From positions 4,898,001 through 4,962,000 of the forward strand of contig NC_019673.1 of NCBI RefSeq assembly GCF_000328705.1: a DNA stretch of 64,000 nucleotides, given 5' to 3'. The position numbers were made by a program, and so were the translations under genes. Under the pieces are notes generated by a model, which saw nothing but the letters and a program-made list of their open reading frames with translations, ran no database searches and was not told where the DNA came from. Below, in pieces: positions 54,046-62,060 of the stretch. Position 1 is the first letter of the stretch; every line of letters starts with the position of its first letter. This stretch comes from Saccharothrix espanaensis DSM 44229 (GTDB lineage: Bacteria; Actinomycetota; Actinomycetes; Mycobacteriales; Pseudonocardiaceae).

Positions 54046-55188
54046 ATGCACACCGTCTACTTGGACAACTGCGCGACCACCCGGTGTCGCGACGAGGTCG
54101 TGGAAGTGATGCTGCCGCTGCTGGGCGAGCAGTTCGGCAACCCGTCCTCCGCGCACGTGATGGGCCGGCTCGCCCGCCGTGAGGTGGACCGGGGCGTCGC
54201 GGCCGTCGCGCGCTTCGTCAACGCCGACCCGGCCGAGCTGACCATCACCTCGGGTGCCACCGAGAGCAACAACCTCGTCATGCTCGGCGCGTTCGAGCTG
54301 CACGAGCGGGCACCGGCCAACGTCGTGACGAGCCCGCTGGCCCACAAGTCCACGTTGGAGGTGGCGAAGGAACTGGCCCGGCGCGGCGTCGAGGTCCGCA
54401 CCGCGCCGGTGTCGCGCAGCGGGCAGGTCGACCTCCGCGCGCTGCGCGGACTGGTCGACGACAACACCCGGCTGGTGACGGTGGACTGGGTGAACTCGGA
54501 GATCGGCACCGTGCAGGACGTCCCCGCGATAGCGGAGGTCTGCCGCGCGCACGACACCCTGCTGCACGTCGACGCGGTGCAGGCGGCCGGCCGGATCCCG
54601 ATCGACGTGGCGGCCCTCGGGGTGGACGCGCTGTCCCTGTCCGCGCACAAGGTGTACGGCCCCAAGGGGATCGGGGCGCTGTACGTGCGCGCGTCCCGGC
54701 AGCACCGCATCCGCCCGCTGTCCTTCGGCGGCGGGCAGAACCGCCTGCGCAGCGGCACCCTGCCCACCCACCTGATCGTCGGCTTCGCCCGCGCCTGCGA
54801 CCTGGCGCGGCAGGAGCTGGCGGCGAACACCGAGCGCGCCCGGTGGCTGCGCCAGATCGTCTGCGACCGGGTGTTCGCGGCGGTGCCGGGCGCGAAGCTG
54901 AACAACGACCCCGAGGTCAGCGTGCCGCACATCATCAACGTCTCCTTCCCCGGCGTCACCGGGGAGAGCCTGGTGTCGAGCCTGTCGAAGGTCGCGATCT
55001 CGACCGGCTCGGCGTGCAACTCCACCTCGCTGCAACCCTCGCACGTGCTCAAGGGCATCGGGCTGGACGACGCGGACGCCAACAGCGCCGTCCGGATCAG
55101 CCTCGACCCGACGATGGACGAGGCCGACCTCCGCTACGGCCTCGACGTGCTGTGCGACCGCGTCCTGGCGCTGCGACAGGAGTTCTGA
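54046..55188 (+). CDS. IscS/NifS-like PLP enzyme (cysteine desulfurase or variant)
   Basis: This 380-aa class V aminotransferase-fold protein has H100 in PLAHKSTLE, D176 and Q179 in HVDAVQAAGR, PLP K202 in LSAHKVYGPKGIG and mobile-loop Cys324 in STGSACNSTS. Desulfurase residues are present, but it departs from the norm in LDNCATTRC (usually LDNNATTPV) and GGGQNRLRSGT (one residue shorter than GGGQERGLRSGT). No Fe-S scaffold gene is adjacent. Lying between the unknown gene and dcsI (2-bp gap), it may be a cycloserine-tolerant copy or act on a pathway amino acid. Confidence 0.87.
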   Translation: MHTVYLDNCATTRCRDEVVEVMLPLLGEQFGNPSSAHVMGRLARREVDRGVAAVARFVNADPAELTITSGATESNNLVMLGAFELHERAPANVVTSPLAHKSTLEVAKELARRGVEVRTAPVSRSGQVDLRALRGLVDDNTRLVTVDWVNSEIGTVQDVPAIAEVCRAHDTLLHVDAVQAAGRIPIDVAALGVDALSLSAHKVYGPKGIGALYVRASRQHRIRPLSFGGGQNRLRSGTLPTHLIVGFARACDLARQELAANTERARWLRQIVCDRVFAAVPGAKLNNDPEVSVPHIINVSFPGVTGESLVSSLSKVAISTGSACNSTSLQPSHVLKGIGLDDADANSAVRISLDPTMDEADLRYGLDVLCDRVLALRQEF

Positions 55189-55190
55189 GC

Positions 55191-56132
55191 ATGGCGACGC
55201 GAGAGGTCCTGGTCATCGCGGGCGGCACGTCCTCCGAGAGCGAGGTCTCCCTCAAGAGCGGCCGACGGCTGCTGGAGGGCGCGCACGCCCTCGGACTGCG
55301 CGCCGAGCTGGCGGTCGTCGAGTCCCCGGCGGACGTGGCGGCGTTGCCGCTCGGCGCGGGCGACCTCGTCCTGATCGGCCTGCACGGCGGCTTCGGCGAG
55401 GACGGCCGCCTCCAGGCGTACCTCGACGTGCTGGGCGTCCGGTACAACGGTGCGGGCCACCGGGCGAGCGCCGTCGGCATGGACAAGGTGCTGACCAAAC
55501 AGGTCGCGGCGTCGATCGGCATCGACACGGCACCGTGCGCGCTGCTGTCGGCGCACAGCGGTCCGCCGGCGTTCGCGGACGTCGCGCGGACGCTCGGCCT
55601 GCCGTTCGTGGTGAAGCCGCGTGCCCAGGGGTGCAGCGTCGACCTCGCCCTGGTGGAGGACGAGGCCGGGTACACCGACGCGGTGGCCGCCGCGATGCGA
55701 CACGACGGCCGAGCGGTCGCCGAGCACTACGTGGACGGCGTGGAGACCACCGTCGGCCTGCTGGCCGGCGAGATCCTGCCGGCCGTCGAGATCGGCTTCG
55801 AGGGCAAGCTGTTCGACCACGCCACCAAGTTCGTCCCCGGCAGGTCCGAGTACCGACCGTCCACCCTGCCCCGGGCCGTCCAGGAGCGGTTGGCGGAGCA
55901 GTCGGCCGCGCTGTTCCGCGAACTCGACATCACCGACTACGGGCGGGTGGACTACGTCGTGCCTCCCTCCGGCACCCCCGTGCTGCTGGAGATCAACACT
56001 CTGCCCGGCATGACGAACATGAGCGTCTACGTGTACGCCTGCACGGCGGCCGGACTGTCCTATGAGGACATGCTGAGCCGGATCATCAAGGCGGTGGAGG
56101 CCAAACAACACCAACCACGCCCGGAGAGGTGA
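55191..56132 (+). CDS. dcsI: D-alanine-D-alanine ligase, self-resistance (DcsI-like)
   Basis: This 313-aa ATP-grasp ligase has VIAGGTSSESEVSLKSGRRL, LIGLHGGFGEDGRLQ, GVRYNGAGHRASAVGMDKVL, FVVKPRAQGCSVDLAL, GRVDYV and the metal site LLEINTLPGMTNMS. D-cycloserine kills by inhibiting Ddl and alanine racemase; a Ddl copy in the cluster is the known self-protection device. Differences from housekeeping Ddl (GCS in place of GSS; AGHRASAVGMDK) may reduce inhibitor binding. ATG 55191 lies 2 bp after the IscS-like stop. Confidence 0.92.
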   Translation: MATREVLVIAGGTSSESEVSLKSGRRLLEGAHALGLRAELAVVESPADVAALPLGAGDLVLIGLHGGFGEDGRLQAYLDVLGVRYNGAGHRASAVGMDKVLTKQVAASIGIDTAPCALLSAHSGPPAFADVARTLGLPFVVKPRAQGCSVDLALVEDEAGYTDAVAAAMRHDGRAVAEHYVDGVETTVGLLAGEILPAVEIGFEGKLFDHATKFVPGRSEYRPSTLPRAVQERLAEQSAALFRELDITDYGRVDYVVPPSGTPVLLEINTLPGMTNMSVYVYACTAAGLSYEDMLSRIIKAVEAKQHQPRPER

Positions 56133-56150
56133 GCCGCCGGGCTCGGCCCG

Positions 56151-56385
56151 CTCGTGGGCCGCGTCGCGCGGCCCGGATGTGCGAGGTGCCGATCACCGCG
56201 CGGTCCCAGTCCAGACTGCCGGCCGAGTGCGGCTCCGCGAACAGCAGCCCGTGCAACCGGGACCAGACGCCGGCCTCGTTCCAGCCACGCGGCCGTCGCC
56301 GGCAGGTCATCACGGAACCGACGCCCAGCTCCTGCGGGAAAACTCCCGCTGGCTGCCGGTATACAGCACGAACAGAACGCCCCGC
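56151..56385 (-). mobile_element. Decayed IS5-family transposase fragment
   Basis: On the minus strand the sequence first reads GVLFVLYTGSQREF. It then continues in another frame as PQELGVGSVMTC, RGWNEAGVWSRLHGLLFAEP and AGSLDWDRAVIGTSHIRAAR. This is the N-terminal quarter of an IS5-type (DUF4096) transposase with a frameshift near 56345. No terminal repeats or catalytic C-terminal part remain. It sits directly between the dcs resistance operon and the UvrA-like gene. Confidence 0.8.
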
Positions 56386-56420
56386 AGGCCGCGCACCGCC
56401 GAGCCAGGAAACTTCGGGGC

Positions 56421-58721
56421 TCAGTGCGCCGCCCGGGTCGCCGCCGCGAGCGCCACGCCGGTGAGCGAGTCCCGGCGTGCGGCGAGTTCGGCGGGTGGGC
56501 CCTCGAAGACGAGTCGGCCGCCTTCGGAGCCCGCGCCGGGGCCGATGTCGATGACGTGGTCGGCGCGGGCGACGACGCGCATGTTGTGCTCCACCACGAC
56601 GAACGTCGCTCCCCCGTCGATCAGGTCGTCGAAGAGCGTGGTGATGGTGTCGACGTCGTCGGGGTGCAGGCCCGTCGTCGGTTCGTCCAGCACGATCCGG
56701 TCGGCCCGGTCGCGCCTCGGGTCGCTGAGGTGCCGGGCCAGCAGGAGTCGCTGCTTCTCCCCGCCGGACAGGGTGTCGAGCGAGCGGCCCACCGCCAGGT
56801 AGCCGAGTCCCGTGCGCCGCATCCACGACATCGCGCTCGCGATCCCCGCGTGGTCGGCGAACAGCGCCGCGATGTCGGCGGGCACCGCGGCGAGCACGTC
56901 CGCGACGGACATCCCGTCCAGCTTCGCCGACAGGGCGGTGTCGTTGAAACGCAGCCCGCCGCACTCGTCGCACGGTGTCGAGACGTCGTCCAGGAACGCC
57001 AACTCGGTGGTGATGTGCCCCTTGCCCTTGCACGTGGGGCACGCGCCACGACCGTTGAAGCTGAACCACGAGGGATCGAGCCCCGACGCCGCGCTGAACG
57101 CGCCGCGCACGGCATCGGCCACACCCAGCACGGTCAACGACATCGACCGGACGCCGCCGCGCAACGGTTCCTGGCCGACGACCGTGAAGTCCGGGTGTTG
57201 GCGCGGTAGCTCGATCGTCGCGAACGAGCTCTTCCCGGATCCGGCGACGCCGGTCACCGCGGTGAGCACACCGAGCGGCACGTCGACGTCGAACCCGGTC
57301 AAGTTGTGCGAACGGGCGTCGGTCACCCGCACGGTGCTGTGCGCCGACCGCGGCACCGGCCGCAGGATCAGGGGCTCGGCGAGCAACCGGCCGGTGATCG
57401 TCCCGCTGTCGCGCAGCCCGCGCGGTGTGCCCTCGAACTCGATCCGGCCCCCGTCGGCCCCGGCGCCGGGGCCGAGGTCCACGACGTGATCGGCGACGGC
57501 GATCACCTGCGGGTGGTGCTCCACGACGAGGATCGTGTTGCCGCGGTCGCGCAGTCGCTTCAGCAGCGCGACCAAGCGCTGGATGTCGGCGGGGTGCAGG
57601 CCGGCGCTCGGCTCGTCGAAGACGTAGGTCACGTCGGTGAGGGCGCTGCCGAGGTGCCGCACGATCTTCACCCGCTGCGCCTCGCCGCCCGACAGCGTAG
57701 AGGATTCCCGGTCCAGGGTGAGGTAGCCGAGGCCGACCGAGAGCAGGGCGTCCAGCACGTGGCGGACGCCCTTGAGCGCCGGGGCCACGCGCGGGTCCGC
57801 GAAGTGGTCGAGCAGGGCACGGAGGTCCGAGACGGACATCCCCACCCAGTCCACGATGGACCGGCCGTCGACAAGGCTCGCCCGCGCCGCCGCGTTCAGG
57901 CGCGCGCCCCGGCAGTCCGGGCACCGGTGCGTGGTGACCAGCTGGTCGAGCTCGGCGCGGACGGACGCGGACATCTTGGAGCGCCCCTGCTTGAAGTAGA
58001 CGTCGCGCATCCGGGTGACCACCCCGTCGAAGCGGGCGGTCGTCGGGAACTGCGGGTCGGGGTTGTCCAGCTTGACCTGGTCGGCGTAGAGGAAGAGGTC
58101 CATCTCGGCCGGTGTGTAGTCCTTGAGCGGCTTCGACCGGTCGAACAGGCCGGCGTGGGCGAAGCGCTTCCACCGGTACACCCCCGGGCGGAACACGCTG
58201 AAGCGCACCGGTCCCTCGTCGATGTTCTTCTCCGGGTCGATGAGCTCGTCCACGTCGATGTCGAAGACGGTGCCGAGCCCCTCGCACGTAGGGCACATCC
58301 CGGACGGGTCGTTGAACGAGTAGGCCGGCGAGTACCCCGCCGACGGTTCGCCGATCCGGGAGAACACCAGCCGCAGCAGCGATGCCAGATCGGTGGCGGT
58401 GGCGACGGTGGAGCGCGCGTTGCCGGTGAACCGGCGCTGGTCGATGAGGACCGTGAACGTCAGGCCGTCCATCGCCTGCACCTCGGGCGCGGGCAGCTGC
58501 GGCAGCCGGGCCCGGATGAACGTCGAGTAGGAGTCGTTCACGAGCCTCTGCGACTCCGCGGCGATCGTGTCGAGCACGAGCGACGACTTGCCGGATCCGG
58601 ACACCCCGGTGAACACGGTCAGCAAGTGCTTGGGCACCTCTAGTGAGACGTCGCGGAGATTGTTCGTGCGGGCTCCGGTGACGACGATCGGGGCACCGCC
58701 GGCGGATTCGACTGAGGCCAT
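56421..58721 (-). CDS. UvrA-like ABC ATPase (short, drug-resistance type)
   Basis: This 766-aa protein has two ABC modules of the UvrA kind: Walker A GVSGSGKSSLVLDTI and GVAGSGKSSFATIEL, signatures LSGGEAQRVKIVRHL and LSGGEKQRLLLARHL, Walker B VFDEPSAGLHP and VLDEPTTGLHP. Zinc-type cysteine pairs are CPTCEGLG, CPDCRGAR, CPTCKGKGH and CDECGG. It is about 180 residues shorter than repair UvrA, lacking the UvrB-binding region, as in DrrC-like self-resistance proteins. It may protect against a DNA-binding compound. Adjacent to but not in the dcs operon. Confidence 0.88.
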   Translation of the reverse strand: MASVESAGGAPIVVTGARTNNLRDVSLEVPKHLLTVFTGVSGSGKSSLVLDTIAAESQRLVNDSYSTFIRARLPQLPAPEVQAMDGLTFTVLIDQRRFTGNARSTVATATDLASLLRLVFSRIGEPSAGYSPAYSFNDPSGMCPTCEGLGTVFDIDVDELIDPEKNIDEGPVRFSVFRPGVYRWKRFAHAGLFDRSKPLKDYTPAEMDLFLYADQVKLDNPDPQFPTTARFDGVVTRMRDVYFKQGRSKMSASVRAELDQLVTTHRCPDCRGARLNAAARASLVDGRSIVDWVGMSVSDLRALLDHFADPRVAPALKGVRHVLDALLSVGLGYLTLDRESSTLSGGEAQRVKIVRHLGSALTDVTYVFDEPSAGLHPADIQRLVALLKRLRDRGNTILVVEHHPQVIAVADHVVDLGPGAGADGGRIEFEGTPRGLRDSGTITGRLLAEPLILRPVPRSAHSTVRVTDARSHNLTGFDVDVPLGVLTAVTGVAGSGKSSFATIELPRQHPDFTVVGQEPLRGGVRSMSLTVLGVADAVRGAFSAASGLDPSWFSFNGRGACPTCKGKGHITTELAFLDDVSTPCDECGGLRFNDTALSAKLDGMSVADVLAAVPADIAALFADHAGIASAMSWMRRTGLGYLAVGRSLDTLSGGEKQRLLLARHLSDPRRDRADRIVLDEPTTGLHPDDVDTITTLFDDLIDGGATFVVVEHNMRVVARADHVIDIGPGAGSEGGRLVFEGPPAELAARRDSLTGVALAAATRAAH

Positions 58722-58839
58722 GACCGAACGCTACTGGGTGTGCGGAATGGACGCCGGTCTGGTCGACCTGGTGCCCCGCCGGACGTTCCGCCGACCACAC
58801 CCGCTGGTATCCGACCTTTCGCGGAGATAGCCTGGCGCG

Positions 58840-59172
58840 GTGGAATGGCGACGACACGGCGAGCGGCACCTGGTCGGCGCGGCCCTGAAAGGCGATCGGA
58901 CGGTCCACCAGCCGGACGCCCGTCGGCCCCGGTGCCCGTGGTGCTCGATCAGGCTGCGGCCCAGGCGGGTGCTGGAGGGCTGGGACCCGGGCAGCCGGCG
59001 CACCATCCACGCCTGCCTGGAGTGCGACGGCTCGTGGTGCGTGGTCGACAACCCCGGCGAACTGGTGGACGCGCTGGCCGCCTACTCGCGCGCCCGGCGG
59101 GACGGGAACGAGCAGCTGCGGGCCGGAGTGGACGGACGGCTGCGCGCACTGTCGCTGACCGTACCGGCCTGA
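58840..59172 (+). CDS. Small zinc-ribbon-like hypothetical protein
   Basis: This 110-aa protein has RCPWCSIRLRP and HACLECDGSWCVV, giving two CxxC pairs that could bind zinc, and an Arg-rich remainder. GTG 58840, about 120 bp from the divergent UvrA-like start. No homologue recalled with a function. Confidence 0.5.
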   Translation: MEWRRHGERHLVGAALKGDRTVHQPDARRPRCPWCSIRLRPRRVLEGWDPGSRRTIHACLECDGSWCVVDNPGELVDALAAYSRARRDGNEQLRAGVDGRLRALSLTVPA

Positions 59173-59199
59173 CCCTTCGCTTCAGCGCACCACAGGGTT

Positions 59200-60213
59200 T
59201 CACAAGTCCATAGTGGACTCTTCGTCAGCCGGCGTGCGCGTCGGCCTCGACAGAGTGGGAGGGTTGCCGCCGTATCGCGCGACGAGCGCGTTGCCGATCG
59301 AGGCCAGGTGGTCCAGCACGCCCGGAGGGCCGGTCACCTCCAGCCATTCGACCAGCCCGGCGAGCTCGCCGGCGAGCGCGTACTCGTTGTAGCCGCGGAT
59401 CACGACCTCGATGCGGCCGTCGGTCGTGGACCCTCCTACTTCCAGCCGGTCGCCGAGCACCATCCGGAGCCGGCTCATCCCGTCGGGCGTGCACAGCGCC
59501 TGCATCTCCAGGGGCGTCCGCCTGCGGTCGACCTCGTCGGCGATCTCGCGCCAGCTCGCGGCGAGGTCGAAGTCCTCGGGTCGCCGCACGGGTTCGCCGG
59601 TCGGGTCGACCGACGACACGCGGTCGACCCGGAAGGTCCGCCGGCCGGCCTCGGTGGCAGCGACGAGGTACCACCACGGTCCTTTCGCCACGATGCCCAG
59701 CGGGTGGGCGGTTCGCTCGCTTTCGCCGCCGTCGCGGTCGCGGTAACCCAGCCGCACCTGGACGCCGCGGATCACCGCGTCCTGGAGTTCGTCGAGGAAG
59801 TGGGGCGTTCGGCGCTCGACCCGGCTGGACCCCCATCGTTGCGGGTCCACGACCAACGACGACGACGCCGCCTCGGCCTGCACCCGGAAGGGTTCCGGCA
59901 GTGCCTGGACGAGCTTGCGCAGAGCGGCTTTCACGGCCGGCGTCGCGGCCGAGGCCTGGCCGGCGACCAGGAACAGGGCGCGGGCCTCGCTCGCGGTCAA
60001 CCCGGACAGGTCGGTGCGGGCACCGCCCACGAGGCGCCAGCCGCCGCCCCGGCCCTGCATGGAGTACACCGGCACCCCGGCCATGGCCAGGGCGTCGAGG
60101 TCGCGGCGGGCGGTGCGCTCGGACACCTCCAGCTCGCGGGCGATCTCTGCCGCTGTCGCCTGCTCACGCCGTTGCAGCAGGAGGAGGGTGGCCACCAGCC
60201 GGTCGGTTCGCAC
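59200..60213 (-). CDS. WYL-domain transcriptional regulator (YafY-type)
   Basis: This 337-aa protein has an N-terminal helix-turn-helix (RLVATLLLLQRREQATAAEI, ELEVSERTARRDLDALAMAG), then the WYL domain (VRLGYRDRDGGESERTAHPL, GIVAKGPWWYLVAATEAGRR then TFRVDRVSSV) and WCX C-terminal region. WYL proteins sense nucleotide-like or other small ligands. It diverges from the epoxide hydrolase across a perfect palindrome and probably controls both genes. GTG 60213. Confidence 0.93.
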   Translation of the reverse strand: MRTDRLVATLLLLQRREQATAAEIARELEVSERTARRDLDALAMAGVPVYSMQGRGGGWRLVGGARTDLSGLTASEARALFLVAGQASAATPAVKAALRKLVQALPEPFRVQAEAASSSLVVDPQRWGSSRVERRTPHFLDELQDAVIRGVQVRLGYRDRDGGESERTAHPLGIVAKGPWWYLVAATEAGRRTFRVDRVSSVDPTGEPVRRPEDFDLAASWREIADEVDRRRTPLEMQALCTPDGMSRLRMVLGDRLEVGGSTTDGRIEVVIRGYNEYALAGELAGLVEWLEVTGPPGVLDHLASIGNALVARYGGNPPTLSRPTRTPADEESTMDL

Positions 60214-60232
60214 GCCGCCCAGACTTCCACAA

Positions 60233-60259
60233 CAAACCGGTCATGGGGTGACCGGTTTG
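60233..60259. promoter_or_regulatory. Probable WYL-regulator operator
   Basis: CAAACCGGTCA (60233-60243) and TGACCGGTTTG (60249-60259) are perfect 11-bp complements with a 5-bp spacer, 20 bp from the regulator start and 140 bp from the hydrolase gene. Confidence 0.75.
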
Positions 60260-60398
60260 GTCGGCACGATGGTGCCATGACCTCACCGGCGGGACCCGCC
60301 GCCCACGACCACCTCGACCCTCCGCCCGTCGGAAGCGCGCCGACGCTGCCTTCGGGAACCCTCCCCGCCTGATCCAGGAAAGACGACGAGGAAACACC

Positions 60399-61364
60399 AT
60401 GGTCAACCCGACCGATTTTCCCGAGCCCACCCTTGTTCCAGTCAACGGGGTCGAACTCGAAGTCTTCGAGGCAGGCCGTGAAAACGTGGGAAATCCCATC
60501 GTGCTCTGCCACGGCTGGCCGGAGCACGCTTTTTCCTGGCGCTACCAGGTGCCCGTTCTGGCCGCGGCGGGCTACCACGTGATCGTCCCGAACCAGCGGG
60601 GTTACGGGAACTCGTCCCGCCCGGCCGAGGTGACGGACTACGACATCGAACACCTGACCGGTGATCTCGTCGCACTTCTCGACCACTACGGCTACGAAAA
60701 GGCGACCTTCGTCGGCCACGACTGGGGTGCGAACGTCGTCTGGGGACTGACCCTGCTGCACCCGACCCGTGTCGACAAAGTGATCAACCTGAGCCTGCCC
60801 TACCCCGAACGTGGCGAAACGCCCTGGATCGAGTTCATGGAACAAGTGCTCGGCGGCGACTTCTACTTCGTCCACTTCAACCGACAGCCCGGCGTCGCGG
60901 ACGCCGTGTTCGACCAGAACACGTCCCGGTTCCTGCGCAACCTGTACCGGAAGAACGAGCCCGCCAGGGCACCTCAGCCGGGCATGGCGTTGATCGACCT
61001 GGCCAGGGCGGAAGCACCACTCGGCGAGCCGCTGATGAGCGACGGTGAACTGGCCGTCTTCGTCTCCGCCTTCGAGTCGACGGGGTTCACCGGCAGCGTG
61101 AACTGGTACCGCAACCTCGACCGCAACTGGCACCTGCTGGCGGACGCGGACCCGATCATCCACCAGCCCGTTCTCATGATCTACGGCGACCGGGACATGG
61201 TGGCGAAGTCGGCGAACCTGGCGGAGTTCGTACCCGGCGTGGAGGTGGTCAGCCTGGATTCCGGCCACTGGATCCAGCAAGAGAAGCCGGAGGAGACGAA
61301 CCAGGCGATTCTGAAGTGGCTGGAACAGCAGGCCGTCACGTCGCGCCTCGTCCAGCGGCCCTGA
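60399..61364 (+). CDS. Epoxide hydrolase/haloalkane-dehalogenase-like alpha/beta hydrolase
   Basis: This 321-aa protein has oxyanion motif LCHGWPEHAFSWRYQ, nucleophile D108 in VGHDWGANVVWG, cap-domain Tyr in NWYRNLDRNW, acid Asp in MIYGDRDMVA and His in DSGHWIQQEKPEETN. The HGWP motif and cap tyrosine favour epoxide hydrolase over dehalogenase. Cytoplasmic. ATG 60399 follows GAAAGACGACGAGGAAA. It has slightly lower GC3 than its neighbours. Likely controlled by the divergent WYL regulator, and closed by a strong terminator. Confidence 0.9.
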   Translation: MVNPTDFPEPTLVPVNGVELEVFEAGRENVGNPIVLCHGWPEHAFSWRYQVPVLAAAGYHVIVPNQRGYGNSSRPAEVTDYDIEHLTGDLVALLDHYGYEKATFVGHDWGANVVWGLTLLHPTRVDKVINLSLPYPERGETPWIEFMEQVLGGDFYFVHFNRQPGVADAVFDQNTSRFLRNLYRKNEPARAPQPGMALIDLARAEAPLGEPLMSDGELAVFVSAFESTGFTGSVNWYRNLDRNWHLLADADPIIHQPVLMIYGDRDMVAKSANLAEFVPGVEVVSLDSGHWIQQEKPEETNQAILKWLEQQAVTSRLVQRP

Positions 61365-61406
61365 CCGGGTGACGAATCCCGGCGTCCGACCCACCTGATC
61401 GTCGCC

Positions 61407-61438
61407 GCTCGACCAGTCGGCCCGCCGACTGGTCGAGC
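61407..61438. terminator. Terminator after the epoxide hydrolase
   Basis: Perfect 14-bp stem (GCTCGACCAGTCGG) with a 4-nt loop, 43 bp after the stop codon. Confidence 0.8.
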
Positions 61439-61439
61439 T

Positions 61440-61642
61440 CGTGGCGCGGGCACAGTCGCGAGGATTTCCCCCTTCCCGTCGATGTAGTCGATGAGCACGT
61501 CCGACCGTTCCTCGATGGCCGCCGCCAACAACGCCACCGCAGTCGTCGTCAACTCCCGGTTCCGCGACCGCACGATCGGCCTGCCCGCGTCCAGCAGCGC
61601 GCCCACCCGGTCGAGGTGAGCAGCGAACGAACCGTTGTCCAC
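61440..61642 (-). pseudogene. Truncated minus-strand gene fragment
   Basis: From GTG 61642 a protein-like stretch reads FAAHLDRVGALLDAGRPIVR, ALLAAAIEERSDVLIDYIDG, KGEILATVPAP. Beyond about 61440 the frame loses coding character and runs antisense to the hydrolase. The VLIDYIDGKGE strand resembles WYL or helicase-associated domains, but the family is not established. Confidence 0.4.
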
Positions 61643-61705
61643 GCCGGGATTCCGCCCAGGATTACGACGGTGTCGAGTTGCCGGCGCGCAGAGGCACCGC
61701 CGGTC

Positions 61706-62060
61706 TCAGGTGAGCGTGGTGCTGCGGAAGGTGTCCAGGGTCGCGTGTGGTGGCGCCCATTTCGGTTGGGGGTGCGGTGTTCCGGCGGCCAGGAGGTAGG
61801 GCGGGGTGTGGCCGATGTTGTCCAGGCCCAGTCGGTCGGCGCCGGTGAACATCGTGTGCGTCGGGTTGTCCGTGGCGGCTTCGGCGGCGTGCGACGCGGT
61901 GTTCGCGAGGGCGGCCCGGTCTGCCGGCCTGTCCGCCTCATCGGTTTCGGCCTTCGGCAAGCAGCGCCCCGGCTTCGTGCAGGGTCTGCACCGCCTCTTC
62001 GACGGTGTCCCAAGACGCGGACCGGCGTTCGAAGGCGGCGTGGCGGATCGCCACGCGAGG
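61706..62060 (-). pseudogene. Frameshifted remnant of an unknown gene
   Basis: The upstream frame reads HAAFERRSASWDTVEEAVQT, LHEAGALLAEGRNR and stops. A different frame with high third-position GC then continues as DEADRPADRAALANTASHAA, MFTGADRLGLDNIGHTPPYL, PPHATLDTFRSTTLT to a stop at 61706. A single frameshift near 61950 would join them. Family not recognised. Confidence 0.4.

Noticed and set aside
54046-55188. IscS-like gene as part of an iron-sulfur assembly operon
   Set aside because: No IscU, IscA, ferredoxin or Suf scaffold genes are adjacent; the operon partners are an unknown protein and a D-Ala-D-Ala ligase.
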